Part shown: positions 10,522 to 19,239 of the stretch, one piece after another
Numbering within the stretch: the stretch's first letter is position 1
How the letters are laid out: each line of letters opens with the position of its first letter
DNA from: Hydrogenophaga sp. PAMC20947
GTDB taxonomy: Bacteria > Pseudomonadota > Gammaproteobacteria > Burkholderiales > Burkholderiaceae_C
NCBI RefSeq assembly: GCF_004795855.1
Contig: NZ_CP039252.1
Coordinates: forward strand, 4,774,001-4,838,000
DNA length: 64,000 bases
Direction of reading: 5' to 3'
Made by a program: the position numbers and the translations under genes
The notes under the pieces: model-generated
Seen by the model: only the letters and a program-made list of their open reading frames with translations
What the model was told of the DNA's origin: nothing
Database searches by the model: none

Positions 10522-11466
10522 ATGAATCCCACACGCGACCTGCCTGAGCGCTTTCCCGCTGCCGCATTGGCGGCGGCCATGGTGATCGCCGGGACCATTG
10601 GTGCCTTTGTGGTGGAAGCCGCCCTGGACCCGGTCACCACGGTGTTCTGGCGTTGCTGCTTTGCCGCGCTCTTCCTGCTCGCCTGGTGTGTGGCCCGTGG
10701 GTACCTCAAAGTGGCGGACCTCTCCTTGCGGCTGTTGCTGCGATCGGCGCTGGGTGGCGTGTGCATCGTGCTCAACTGGGTCGCGTTTTTTGCTGCGTTG
10801 AAGATGACTTCGATCGCCACCACGACCATCGTTTACCACGTGCAGCCGTTCTTTGTGGTGTTGCTGGGTGTCTGGTTTTTCGGCGAGCGCATCAAGTTCG
10901 ACCAGGGGCTGTGGATGTTGGGCGCCTTTGTGGGCGTGGTACTGGCCAGTGGCTTGGTGGCCGATCCGCTGGTCACCAGCGCAGCGGCCACCACCGACAC
11001 ATCGACCTGGGTCCAGGGGATTGTTCTGGCGTTGGTCGCCGCCATGCTTTACGCGGCCTCCACGCTCATCGCCAAAGGTTTGGGCGGGCAGCGCCCCGAA
11101 GTGACTGCGCTCAGCCAGACCACCGTGGGTGTCTTGTTGCTGGTCGGTTTTGCCAATTTTTCAGGACCTGTCAGCGCGGCGTCCTGGGGCTGGCTGGTGG
11201 GCATTGGGGTGCTGCACACCGGGGTGGCATATGTGTTGATGTACGCAGCGTATCCGCGCCTCACCACGCCCGTCATCGGCATCCTCGCCTTTATCTACCC
11301 GCTGGTCGCCATTGCAGTGGATTGGGCGTTTTACGATCATCCGATTGGGGTGGTGCAGGCCCTTGGCATGTTGCTGATCGCGCTGGGTGCATTGGGCGTC
11401 AAGCTCGGGTGGCGACATCCCGGCCACCTGTTTGCGCGCCGTGATAAAGCACCTTGTGCACCCTGA
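10522..11466 (+). CDS. EamA/DMT-superfamily inner-membrane transporter
   Basis: A 314-aa protein with ten hydrophobic segments arranged as two EamA repeats (second begins near WVQGIVLALVAAMLYAAS). This superfamily exports or imports metabolites such as amino acids; the substrate cannot be read from the sequence. The ATG at 10522 follows a GGAAATCCAG ribosome-site-like stretch and avoids a 17-residue polar extension. Divergently paired with the LysR regulator. Confidence 0.9.
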   Translation: MNPTRDLPERFPAAALAAAMVIAGTIGAFVVEAALDPVTTVFWRCCFAALFLLAWCVARGYLKVADLSLRLLLRSALGGVCIVLNWVAFFAALKMTSIATTTIVYHVQPFFVVLLGVWFFGERIKFDQGLWMLGAFVGVVLASGLVADPLVTSAAATTDTSTWVQGIVLALVAAMLYAASTLIAKGLGGQRPEVTALSQTTVGVLLLVGFANFSGPVSAASWGWLVGIGVLHTGVAYVLMYAAYPRLTTPVIGILAFIYPLVAIAVDWAFYDHPIGVVQALGMLLIALGALGVKLGWRHPGHLFARRDKAPCAP

Positions 11467-11533
11467 CACTAGCCTGGCAATGGAAATGCAGAGCAGCTGC
11501 AGCCAGGGCTCCGCAGGACTTCACGCGCTCACG

Positions 11534-11821
11534 CTATTTGTGCGCGATGGGTTTGTCGGTGAACAGGAAGTCTTTCAACTCGTGTGAGAACCTGGCATCT
11601 TTGCGGCGAATCCATTCCAGCACCATGGCGGCGTGTTCTTTTTCTTCATCGCGGTTGTGCTCCAGAATGGCTTTGAGCTCCGGGTCTTTGCAAGCGTCGG
11701 CGCGCTGGTTGTACCAGTCAACCGCTTCCAGCTCTTCCATCAGCGAGACAATGGCGCGGTGCATGTCGCGGGTTTCGCTGGACAGTTCTTCGATGGGCTC
11801 GTGGTAACCGACGCTGGACAT
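11534..11821 (-). CDS. Encapsulated-ferritin-type protein (EncFtn family) without adjacent shell gene
   Basis: A 95-aa helical protein strongly resembling encapsulated ferritins: HEPIEELSSETRDMHRAIVS, then the ferroxidase motifs EELEAVDWY and RDEEKEHAAMVLEW. These two-helix proteins form annular decamers that oxidise iron inside encapsulin nanocompartments. The start is placed at 11821 because GGAGA sits just upstream of it and itself overlaps an in-frame ATG at 11833. The protein ends PIAHK shortly after the ferritin fold, with no visible C-terminal encapsulin-targeting tail, and no shell protein gene is nearby. An FNR-like box lies about 90 bases upstream. Confidence 0.9.
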   Translation of the reverse strand: MSSVGYHEPIEELSSETRDMHRAIVSLMEELEAVDWYNQRADACKDPELKAILEHNRDEEKEHAAMVLEWIRRKDARFSHELKDFLFTDKPIAHK

Positions 11822-11911
11822 GTATTTCTCCATTCAAGTTGTTTGGAACAACACAATTCTGGACCACTTGACGGGAGTTGGGTGGCGTTGTGGCCCAAGA
11901 TCGCCGATGGT

Positions 11912-11925
11912 TTGATTTACATCAG
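11912..11925. promoter_or_regulatory. FNR/Anr-type box upstream of the ferritin-like gene
   Basis: TTGATTTACATCAG matches the FNR consensus TTGAT-N4-ATCAA except for the final base. It lies 91 bases upstream of the ferritin-like start codon, suggesting oxygen-responsive expression. Confidence 0.55.
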
Positions 11926-11996
11926 AAAAGCAGATGCCGAAGTGCTGTGCAGATGGCTTCAAGTGTCAGCTGCGCGTGAGTTTTGGTTCGGGTGCC

Positions 11997-12021
11997 GGTG
12001 ACAGGTGACAGGTGACAGGTG
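11997..12021. repeat. Short tandem repeat (GGTGACA)
   Basis: The 7-base unit GGTGACA is repeated three times in succession in the gap before the uronate dehydrogenase gene. No function is apparent. Confidence 0.8.
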
Positions 12022-12138
12022 CGAGGTAGAGCAACATCAGGGACCCTCTTGCAACTCCCGCAATAGTCGCGCCGTGCGCGGCCTGGTTTTTGAACACCCT
12101 CCCTAGGCAAGAATGCAAGAAAGAAAGGACGCTCCCCC

Positions 12139-12960
12139 ATGTTGAAACAACCCGCCTCCCCGCTGAAATTCGGCCGACTGTTGCTCACCGGCGCTGCCGG
12201 CAACCTGGGCCAGGTGCTGCGTCCGCGTCTCAAGGCCTATTGCGGTGTGCTTCGCCTGAGTGACCGCAGCGACATCGGCGCGGCCGGGGCGGGCGAAGAA
12301 ATCGTCGTTGCCGACCTGACCGACAAAGTGGGCGTGCACGCCATGTTGCAAGGCGTGGACGCTGTGGCGCACATGGGCGGCATTTCCACCGAGCAGCCTT
12401 GGGACCAGATCCTGGCCGGCAACATCGTGGGCGCTGTGAACCTCTACGAAGCCGCGCGTCTGCAAGGGGTGAAGCGCATCGTCTTCGCCAGCTCCAACCA
12501 CGTCACCGGTTTCTACCGGCAAGACGAAGTCATCAGCCCCAACACCCCGCCCAAGCCAGACGGCTTCTACGGGCTGTCCAAAGCCTTCGGCGAAGACCTC
12601 GCCCAGCTCTACTGGCACCGCTGGGGCATCGAGACCGTGAGCTTGCGCATCGGCTCCAGCTTGGCCGAGCCCAAAGATCGGCGCATGCTCGCCACCTGGC
12701 TGAGCCACGACGATCTGGAGCGTTTGGTGGTGGCCGCGCTCACCGCGCCCATTGTGGGTCACAGCATCATCTACGGCGCATCAGACAACCAGACCAGCTG
12801 GTGGGACAACACCCCTGCACGACACATCGGCTACCGCCCTCAGGATTCGTCCGATGTGTTCCGCGCCGAAGTGGAGGCCCGTCAGCCGACCATCGACCGC
12901 AACGACCCGGCCGCGTTGTACCAGGGGGGGGCGTTTGTGAAAGTATCGCCGCACGGCTGA
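12139..12960 (+). CDS. NAD-dependent uronate dehydrogenase-like SDR
   Basis: A 273-aa extended short-chain dehydrogenase. It has the Rossmann motif GAAGNLGQ near the N-terminus, ADLTD, AHMGGIS, the FASSNHVTGFY strand and the catalytic YGLSK (Tyr-x3-Lys). The pattern ASSNHV and the overall length fit uronate dehydrogenases (EC 1.1.1.203), which oxidise galacturonate or glucuronate to aldarolactones. No aldarate-catabolic enzyme or uronate transporter is adjacent, so the substrate is tentative. The ATG follows AAGAAAGGACG. Confidence 0.8.
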   Translation: MLKQPASPLKFGRLLLTGAAGNLGQVLRPRLKAYCGVLRLSDRSDIGAAGAGEEIVVADLTDKVGVHAMLQGVDAVAHMGGISTEQPWDQILAGNIVGAVNLYEAARLQGVKRIVFASSNHVTGFYRQDEVISPNTPPKPDGFYGLSKAFGEDLAQLYWHRWGIETVSLRIGSSLAEPKDRRMLATWLSHDDLERLVVAALTAPIVGHSIIYGASDNQTSWWDNTPARHIGYRPQDSSDVFRAEVEARQPTIDRNDPAALYQGGAFVKVSPHG

Positions 12961-13064
12961 CCAGGTTGCCAGGGCCGGTGGTCTTTGCCTTGAACGGGAA
13001 CAGGGGAGCGGTTAAACCGCACGCCCTCGATCCCTGCAGATAAAATTCTTCTGCTCTCCACGGC

Positions 13065-14456
13065 TCAGGGTTTCTGTGCCTGAATCCGGCAAGCCTTGCC
13101 GCTGCGCCCCCGAGGCACTTCCAGGCCCAGCTCGCCCACCACGCGCAGCGGCGCAGCGCCTTGCTGCGAGGCATAGGACTTCAACACGGCCCGCGCACGT
13201 TTCAAAGCCAGCTTGCCGTCTTCCCCTTGGTCGGGCAGGCGCAATACCAACGTGCGGTCATCGCGCTGGCGAATCTGAAAATCAAATACGCCGGCGTCGT
13301 CTTCCAGTACCGTGGACAAAGCCAGGGGCAGCAAGGCCACCGAGGCGCCGGGCGACTTGCCCTGCATGCGAAGAATATCGTCGCGGCGCCCCAGCACCTC
13401 CACCCAGGGCAGCGGCGATCCGCAGGGGCAGGGCGTTTCATGCAGGGTGACTTGATCGCCCATCTCGTACCGGATCAATGGCTGCACCGTGTTGGCCAGG
13501 TTGGTCAGCAGCATGGAGTGCGATGCTTCGCCCGGAGGCACCGGCTTCATCCGCTCGTCCACGGGCTCCAGCAACAGCCAGTCGGTGTTGAGGTGCATGT
13601 GGCCGTGCGCGCACTCCCAGCCCATCGCCAGAAACTCTGAGGCGCCGTAGCTGTTGCGCACCTTGCAGCCCAGCGCCTGCTCGATGCGCTCGCGTGCGGC
13701 ACGGCTCAGCGTCTCGCCCCCGGTCCACAGCTCGCGCAGCTTCAGTTGCAACCGCCCCGCCAACACCTCCTCTGCCAGCAGGCTGGCCGCTGTGGGGTAG
13801 GTGGCCAGCACCGTGGGCGCGAACGCCTGGAGCGACGCCACCAACTGGTCCAGCGGCTGCAGGATCGAAAATGAATGGATCAATGGCGCCAGCCACGGCT
13901 GCAGCTGCGGCATTCTCTGCATGGTCACAAAGCTCGCAAAATGCCCATCGGTTGCGCCCACAAAAGCCACGCGCTCGGTCAGGTACAGCGGGTCCCACAG
14001 GCGCCACGGGTTTGAACTCTGCGGGCGGCGCAGGGCTTCCAGCGCGTCGTAAACGGCCATGGTCTGCGCGTCTTGCACGAAGATGCCGGGTGATCCGCTG
14101 GTGCCTGAGCTTTCCCACACCAGGTAGCGCCCCAGATACGGCTCACCGATGTTAGAAGGATCGGCGAGCCAGGCCTGCAGCCCAGCCAGCGACAGCGCCG
14201 GGTCACACACCCAGTCGTCAAAGCGCTCCATCAACTGCTCGCGCCCCACCGGCTCAATATCCGCCAGGACGGATGCACCCTCCGGCAAACCGGCCAGACG
14301 CTCGCGGTAAAGCCTGGAACCCGAGCGCGCAGCACTCAGCAATTGGCTCAGGCGCCGCTGCTGCATCTGTGCCAGCGCTTGCGGTGTGGCGAGCTCCACT
14401 GCCCGCATTTCGGCGCAGGCGCAGGCCAATCGAAAGGGATCAAAAACGGTGCCCAT
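13065..14456 (-). CDS. PaaK-like adenylate-forming (CoA ligase) protein
   Basis: A 463-aa member of the phenylacetate-CoA ligase/F390 synthetase branch of adenylating enzymes. Motifs include SSGTSGSPG (P-loop-like), LATYPTAASLLAEEV, WTGGETLSRAARERIEQALG and NSYGASEFL, followed by YEMGDQV and the CPCGSPLPWVEVLGR that marks this branch. The ATG at 14456 has a GGAGG ribosome site and excludes 29 non-family residues. It is convergent with the dehydrogenase upstream and not in an obvious operon, so the acyl substrate is unknown. Confidence 0.85.
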   Translation of the reverse strand: MGTVFDPFRLACACAEMRAVELATPQALAQMQQRRLSQLLSAARSGSRLYRERLAGLPEGASVLADIEPVGREQLMERFDDWVCDPALSLAGLQAWLADPSNIGEPYLGRYLVWESSGTSGSPGIFVQDAQTMAVYDALEALRRPQSSNPWRLWDPLYLTERVAFVGATDGHFASFVTMQRMPQLQPWLAPLIHSFSILQPLDQLVASLQAFAPTVLATYPTAASLLAEEVLAGRLQLKLRELWTGGETLSRAARERIEQALGCKVRNSYGASEFLAMGWECAHGHMHLNTDWLLLEPVDERMKPVPPGEASHSMLLTNLANTVQPLIRYEMGDQVTLHETPCPCGSPLPWVEVLGRRDDILRMQGKSPGASVALLPLALSTVLEDDAGVFDFQIRQRDDRTLVLRLPDQGEDGKLALKRARAVLKSYASQQGAAPLRVVGELGLEVPRGRSGKACRIQAQKP

Positions 14457-14926
14457 GCAAGCCTCCGGCGTTGGTGGGTCCCCATGGAAGCGCCCGCTTG
14501 TGGGCCAGGCACCCAGCGGGATTGGGGCAAGCCCCGCCTTCAAACCATGTTAGGCCGGCCCATGGCAGACGCATTGTCATGGATCAATGTTTGGGACGTG
14601 GGTCATCGCTCCCGCGGGTCATGTGGATGCGGCACGGCGCACCAAGGAGGCTGGTGGAGCGGGGCGCGGGTACGGTACACAGGAAAGATGGGAAAGGGCG
14701 AAGCCGGAACCCAAAACACCGGGATCCCAAGGGCGCTGCGGCCTTGCTTACCGGGGTTGTGCCGCGCTGTTTTTCGGTCTGCTGGCCAGGGGCTCGAGCC
14801 GTGGACCTTGCAAAACCCCTGCAAGTCAATGGTTTTCCTCATTGCGTAGACTGATCAGTCTAATTTGTGACGACCCGGTTCAATATTCATTGTTTGCTCC
14901 TTTTTCAACCAACGAGATACAACCCC
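14457..14926. other. Intergenic region, no gene recognised
   Basis: 470 bases between the PaaK-like gene and the exported hydrolase, which are divergent. Short frames here have no family resemblance. The only clear structure is the palindrome at 14847-14862. Confidence 0.7.
14847..14862. promoter_or_regulatory. Perfect 16-base palindrome, TetR-type operator candidate
   Basis: TAGACTGATCAGTCTA is a perfect palindrome 65 bases upstream of the exported metallo-hydrolase start. TAGAC-N6-GTCTA resembles operators of NemR-like TetR repressors. No tetR gene is present nearby. Confidence 0.5.
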
Positions 14927-15898
14927 ATGCGCATTTCCGCTCTGCTTCCCCTGGTTCTCGCGGCCAGCTTTGGCCTCGCCAACGCCCAGACCCCTGCCTC
15001 GCCAAACGTGAAAGTCACGCCCTTGGGCAGCCACAGCGGTGAGTTTTGCCCGCTCGACCGCGCCCTGGTGTTTGAAGACCCAGACGGCACCCGCATCTTG
15101 TACGACGCTGGCCGCACTGTGCGTGGCCCTGAAGACAGCCGCCTCGGCAAAATCGATGCGGTGCTGCTGAGCCACGTGCACGGCGACCACCTGGGTGACC
15201 GCATCCAGCCGTCAGAAAATGCGGGCAGCTGTGGCAAGCCCGATTTCTCCAAAGTGATCGCGCCCGGGTCCAACACCGTCAATATCGCTGTGGGCAAAAA
15301 GTCCAAGCTGATCGTCGGCGGCGAAATGGGCAAGTACTTCTCGCTCAAGGTGAAAGAGGCGGGCGGAGATCCGGCCCAGGTGCAATTGGTGCGTTTTGGC
15401 GCCACCAGCAAGGTCGGCGGCGTGACCATCGCCAGCGTGCCTGCGGTGCACTCCAACGGACTCGACCCCGCCTTCCTGCACAAAGACCACGCCGACGCGC
15501 TGGAAGCCAACGGCCTCACCGCCTACATGGGCCCACCCGGCGGCTATGTGCTCACCTTCAGCAACGGGCTGGTGGTCTATTTGTCGGGCGACACGGGCGT
15601 GACGGCCGAGCAAGACGTGGTGGTGCGCCGCATGTACAAAGCAGGGCTGGTGGTGCTCAACATCGGCGGTACGTTCACCACCGGTCCGGTGGAAGCCGCC
15701 TACGTGATCAATGAACTGGTCAAGCCGCAGGCCGTGATCGCCTCACACGCGAATGAGCCAGCCACCGAAGGCGGCAAGCTGCGCGCTGGCACCAAGACCG
15801 AAGCCTTCATCAAAGCCACTACCGTGCCGGTGCACCTGCCCCTGAGCGGCCGCACCATGAAATTTGGTTCCAGCGGCGCCTGCGCAGCCGGCTGCTAG
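14927..15898 (+). CDS. Exported metallo-beta-lactamase-fold hydrolase
   Basis: A 323-aa protein with a clear signal peptide (residues 1-20, ending FGLANA) and a metallo-beta-lactamase fold. The metal site LLSHVHGDHLGD (HxHxDH) is present, followed by later histidines (VPAVHSNG), YLSGDTG and ASHANEPA. It is most like UlaG/RomA-type metal-dependent hydrolases but exported to the periplasm. The ATG at 14927 gives the signal peptide directly. Substrate unknown. A decayed fragment of a paralogue lies about 0.8 kb downstream. Confidence 0.88.
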   Translation: MRISALLPLVLAASFGLANAQTPASPNVKVTPLGSHSGEFCPLDRALVFEDPDGTRILYDAGRTVRGPEDSRLGKIDAVLLSHVHGDHLGDRIQPSENAGSCGKPDFSKVIAPGSNTVNIAVGKKSKLIVGGEMGKYFSLKVKEAGGDPAQVQLVRFGATSKVGGVTIASVPAVHSNGLDPAFLHKDHADALEANGLTAYMGPPGGYVLTFSNGLVVYLSGDTGVTAEQDVVVRRMYKAGLVVLNIGGTFTTGPVEAAYVINELVKPQAVIASHANEPATEGGKLRAGTKTEAFIKATTVPVHLPLSGRTMKFGSSGACAAGC

Positions 15899-16279
15899 GA
15901 GCCTGCGGGGCAGAAAGCGTCGAAGCGAAAAGTGGCCCCAGCGAGGGCAGCTTTCGCCAGGTTTGCAGCCCGATAGGACGGCTATGGGGCAAAAAGGCGG
16001 TGGAAAATGGACCGCTGCGGCCACTTTTCAGCCGACGATCCTTTTGCCGCGCAGACGCCTCGGCCTGACGCTTCCCATGCCGTCCGGCTCAGGCGCAAAG
16101 TTGGTCGGCCTCTGGGCGCAGAGCGAATGGCTGCGCCGAGATGCACTGGCGGCGTGCCGTTGGTACCCCGCTCGAGTGATGGGATGGCCTGTCCCGCTGG
16201 ATTGCGCCTCTCTCACGCTTTGAACCGATCTTGCCGATCTTGGCTGGCCGGAAAATAATCGCTGCACCCACCAACTGGC
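15899..16279. other. Intergenic region, no gene recognised
   Basis: About 380 bases of GC-rich sequence after the exported hydrolase. No frame shows family resemblance and no strong terminator was seen. Confidence 0.65.
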
Positions 16280-16570
16280 TTACAAGTTGAGCGTATAAAT
16301 CGCGGTCGAAGCACGTACCTCTGCGCTGTGTCCAGAGAGATTTTTGTCCCAGTCTGCGCCCGCAGCGCCAATGATCGGTGTGAGGCCCCTCAGCATCGAA
16401 GTCACCTCTTCTGTGTTGGCGTCGAGTTCTGCCAGGAGCTCTCGATTTGTGTCCAAAAGCTTCGCGGCCGGGCCTTCGGGCGCGGGTATCACGATCAAAT
16501 ATTTGGTGACCCTTCGATGTACTGCTTGTACATGGGGCTCCGGAACGCCACCACCAAAAACTTGGCTCAT
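16280..16570 (-). CDS. Small hypothetical protein
   Basis: A 96-aa frame that I do not recognise. Reasons to accept it: an excellent ribosome site (GGAGG, 6 bases from the ATG), ordinary codon use, and a soluble protein-like composition with a helical, acidic centre (LLDTNRELLAELDANTEEV). No signal peptide or membrane segment. It is separated from the monooxygenase-like gene upstream by a hydrolase gene fragment. Confidence 0.6.
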   Translation of the reverse strand: MSQVFGGGVPEPHVQAVHRRVTKYLIVIPAPEGPAAKLLDTNRELLAELDANTEEVTSMLRGLTPIIGAAGADWDKNLSGHSAEVRASTAIYTLNL

Positions 16571-16693
16571 CGCCTGCCTCCGATCGATAGTAAATCTGAA
16601 AATATCACTGTCATTTTGCGCTTCAATCTGTGTCGGCGGGCAGCTGATCGCGCGGCTATTTCGACGGCTGGCGGTCGCGACGCATCTCCGGTC

Positions 16694-16786
16694 TAACGCT
16701 CAACGCAGGCGGCACCTTCACCACCAGCGCTGTGGACGGGGCCAACATGATCAACGAGTTGGTTAAGCCCCAGGCCGTAGAGCGAA
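16694..16786 (+). pseudogene. Fragment of a second metallo-hydrolase paralogue
   Basis: About 90 bases translate as LNAGGTFTTSAVDGANMINELVKPQAV (quoted here as parts LNAGGTFTT and INELVKPQAV), nearly the same as LNIGGTFTTGPVEAAY and INELVKPQAV in the intact gene at 14927-15898. No start, no catalytic motif and no further homology on either side, so this is a decayed duplicate. Confidence 0.75.
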
Positions 16787-16789
16787 TGC

Positions 16790-17101
16790 TTATGCCGAAA
16801 TGATCTCGTTCGTGGTGTTGTCGACCACCACCGGGCACTCGAGGTAGGTGACGGATGGCTCTGAGCCGTATTTCCCGCGCACGAAGGCTCGCCATTCAGG
16901 CGTGTACACCTGCTCTGCTTGCGCCCGAGATTCCCACAGGTAGATGCCGCCTGCCTTGGCGCCGTCTTCTGACAGGTAGTAGTACTTGCGAATGAGGCCT
17001 GGCATGCCCTGGTATTTGGGCGCCGTGCTGAGGAACGTCTCCCGCGCTTCGGCGACGGTGATGGGCTTGGGCAGCTTGAATTCGACAAAGGCTGTGATCA
17101 T
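16790..17101 (-). CDS. YdhR-like putative monooxygenase (dimeric alpha-beta barrel)
   Basis: A 103-aa protein resembling YdhR-type small monooxygenase-like proteins. It starts MITAFVEFKLPKPIT and contains TAPKYQGMPGLIRKYYYLSEDG and GGIYLWESRAQAEQVY, the characteristic pattern of this family. These form dimeric ferredoxin-like barrels; the physiological substrate is unknown. A GGAGAA ribosome site precedes the ATG. Stands alone. Confidence 0.85.
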   Translation of the reverse strand: MITAFVEFKLPKPITVAEARETFLSTAPKYQGMPGLIRKYYYLSEDGAKAGGIYLWESRAQAEQVYTPEWRAFVRGKYGSEPSVTYLECPVVVDNTTNEIISA

Positions 17102-17857
17102 GCGGTTCTCCTGGCGATGGAAGGGGGCGTTTGGTGCTGCACCATGTTAATGGTCGTTGGCCAGCGACGCCAAGCGGACTGCTTGATGGATTGTTCCCAC
17201 GAAGGAAACAAGGCAAGACTTGACCTTGACGTTGTGAACCTGAAGATGCTTGGTGTTGGCTGCGGGTCGGTGGCCGCTTTCTCCCGAGCCGTTGAACGCG
17301 CGACAGGTTTACCGCCTGCCCGCTGCCGGGCGGATACACCGCCGAATCGGCATGAAGTCGATGCGCCGCCATGACCATTGACCGTCGCCCGCCTAAAGAG
17401 CACTCACAGAGAGAATTCATGCCCGATCGTCGGTGGCGCGTGGCCGGAGAGCTTCTCACCGTTGTAGAAAGATTCGCTCCCCGCAGTCGCTGCCATGGCA
17501 GCCGTGCTGGGTGTTGGTCAGTGCGACAAAGCACTCACGAATCATCGAGGTTGAAGGAGGTTCTGAAATCCCAATGGAAGCGCCAGGCGCTGGGCGCAGC
17601 AGATCCGGTACTGTCTGCAAACGGTCAGGTCCGGCGGTTCGAGCGCTGGGAAGTGGGTGCTACCGATGGCTGGTTGCGAGGGTACAGCTGCCATCGGAAG
17701 AGGATGCTGGTCCAGGAAGGCGGGGGAAGCCCACTTCGCACGAGCCAACTGTGCTCCGACGGCCCCAGCGCTGAGAAAAAATGCACCGGCAACACCGCAT
17801 ATTCCGGTGTTGTAACTGTGGGGGAACTCCTACCACTCATTGTGGGCCTTCACCCAT
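17102..17857. other. Intergenic region, no gene recognised
   Basis: About 750 bases between the monooxygenase-like gene and the PepSY operon promoter. Frames of up to about 180 codons exist but lack family resemblance and credible ribosome sites; the stretch may be decayed mobile DNA. Confidence 0.6.
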
Positions 17858-17871
17858 TTGATTTAGATCAA
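17858..17871. promoter_or_regulatory. Perfect FNR/Anr box upstream of the PepSY-cytochrome b pair
   Basis: TTGATTTAGATCAA is an exact TTGAT-N4-ATCAA palindrome, 50 bases before the PepSY gene start, in a position suitable for activation under low oxygen. Confidence 0.7.
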
Positions 17872-17921
17872 TTCGGTAACACACTGAAGTCGCGGGTGGA
17901 TCCGCTAAACAGGAGTGAGTG

Positions 17922-18221
17922 ATGTCTACTTTGAACACAATAAGTCGCCCCGCTTTCGGTCTGCTTGCTCTGGGTCTTTGGGCTACTGGGTCCGCGGTGG
18001 CCGGACCGAAATGCACGGATGAACCCGAGTCCAAGTGGCTTAGCGCCGAGCAGATGACCAAAAAATTCACCGACATGGGGTACACCGACAGCGTCAAGAA
18101 GCTGCACGTCTCAAAAGGAAAGTGCTGGGAAATCTACGGCACCGACAAGGAGGGCAAGAAGGTTGAGATCTACTTCCATCCCATCACCGGTGAGATCATG
18201 GAGAAGAACGTCAAGGAATGA
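17922..18221 (+). CDS. Exported PepSY-domain protein
   Basis: A 99-aa protein with a signal peptide (residues 1-25, ending GSAVAG) and one PepSY domain (WLSAEQMTKKFTDMGY ... CWEIYGTDKEGKKVEIYFHPITGEI). The ATG at 17922 follows AGGAG at good spacing; a GTG just before it is less well placed. Such proteins are commonly encoded beside diheme-like cytochrome b proteins, as here, and are thought to assist periplasmic redox modules. Confidence 0.88.
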   Translation: MSTLNTISRPAFGLLALGLWATGSAVAGPKCTDEPESKWLSAEQMTKKFTDMGYTDSVKKLHVSKGKCWEIYGTDKEGKKVEIYFHPITGEIMEKNVKE

Positions 18222-18332
18222 ACGAGAGCGGTGGCTGGCGCGCGTACCTCCCCTCGGGGAATACGCGCCGCCGCCGGTCCGCATTGCCGGGCGCGGGTGT
18301 ACCCGCAAGTGTTCTACGAACAGGGGACTGTC

Positions 18333-18929
18333 ATGGCGAGCAACAAGCGCGTTCGGGTCTGGGATCTGTTTGTCCGACTGTTTCACTGGGGGCTCGTGGC
18401 GATGTTCGCGACGGCCTACTTCTCGACCATTGGCGAACAATGGGTGCACAACGCCTCGGGCTATGCAGCGCTGGCCTTGGTCGGGGCTCGTCTGGTCTGG
18501 GGCTTCATCGGGTCGCGCCACGCGCGCTTCGCTGATTTCGTGCGGGGTCCAGCCGATTGCTTGCGATACGCCAAAGCAGCGCTGCACGGGAGCGAGCCCC
18601 GTTACCTGGGACACAACCCCGCCGGCGGTTTGATGATTTTGCTTTTGCTCGGCATGGTCGGCGGCATTGGGGTGACAGGTTGGATGTTGACCCTTGACGC
18701 CTATTGGGGCAGCGAGAAAGTCGAAGGCCTGCACGTCGTGTTGGTCAACATCACCCTGGTGGCCATTCCGATTCACATTGCCGCAGCGATTTACGAAAGC
18801 TGGAAGCACCGCGAGAACCTGGTCTGGTCAATGGTGGTCGGCACGAAGCGCGAAGCCGATCTGGCCGATTCGCAGCACGTCGCAGAGGGTGGCGAGGGGC
18901 GAACGATCGCAGGCGTCGACCCGGTGTGA
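18333..18929 (+). CDS. Cytochrome b561-like membrane protein
   Basis: A 198-aa protein with four membrane segments and histidines placed as heme ligands (VRLFHWGLV, WVHNASGY, VEGLHVVLVN, IPIHIAAAIYE). It belongs to the cytochrome b561/Ni-Fe hydrogenase b-subunit family and likely passes electrons across the inner membrane to or from a periplasmic partner. The ATG at 18333 begins MASNKRVRVWDLFVRLFHW, the family start. It lies 111 bases after the PepSY gene and shares its FNR box. Confidence 0.9.
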   Translation: MASNKRVRVWDLFVRLFHWGLVAMFATAYFSTIGEQWVHNASGYAALALVGARLVWGFIGSRHARFADFVRGPADCLRYAKAALHGSEPRYLGHNPAGGLMILLLLGMVGGIGVTGWMLTLDAYWGSEKVEGLHVVLVNITLVAIPIHIAAAIYESWKHRENLVWSMVVGTKREADLADSQHVAEGGEGRTIAGVDPV

Positions 18930-19239
18930 TGAAGCGCCTCGCGCGACGAGAGCCACGCAGCATTCCATGCATTTGACAACACTTTGACCTGGATTCTGGG
19001 TCACGACAGAGAGGCCGGTAGACCTGCGGCATCGGTGCTGGCCTGCCTTTGCGTAGCGCGACGCGGCGTGCCATGGGTTCGGGCAACGGTACGTGATTCG
19101 GCGGCTGTGTGCTGACGCAGGGCACGCGGTGGCGGTCGTCTGCGAGAGCGGTCGTTCGGTCTGGCGCTACTTCGGGCGTCGGCTTCCTGGCACGACCGCG
19201 AACTGGTTGTGCCGGCCAGAAGCGGGTGCTCCCTGAACT
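18930..19239. other. Intergenic region, no gene recognised
   Basis: About 300 bases after the cytochrome gene. It includes GAGAGCGGTCGTTCGGTC near 19145, a sequence repeated at 23408, consistent with decayed mobile DNA next to the IS6 remnant. Confidence 0.55.

Noticed and set aside
14750..14850. Segment considered as tRNA 3' end or integration site near the exported hydrolase gene
   Set aside because: No cloverleaf could be drawn and no integrase or duplicated flank is present.
17371..17922. A 183-codon plus-strand frame before the PepSY gene
   Set aside because: No family features, covers the FNR box and promoter, and has no ribosome site.
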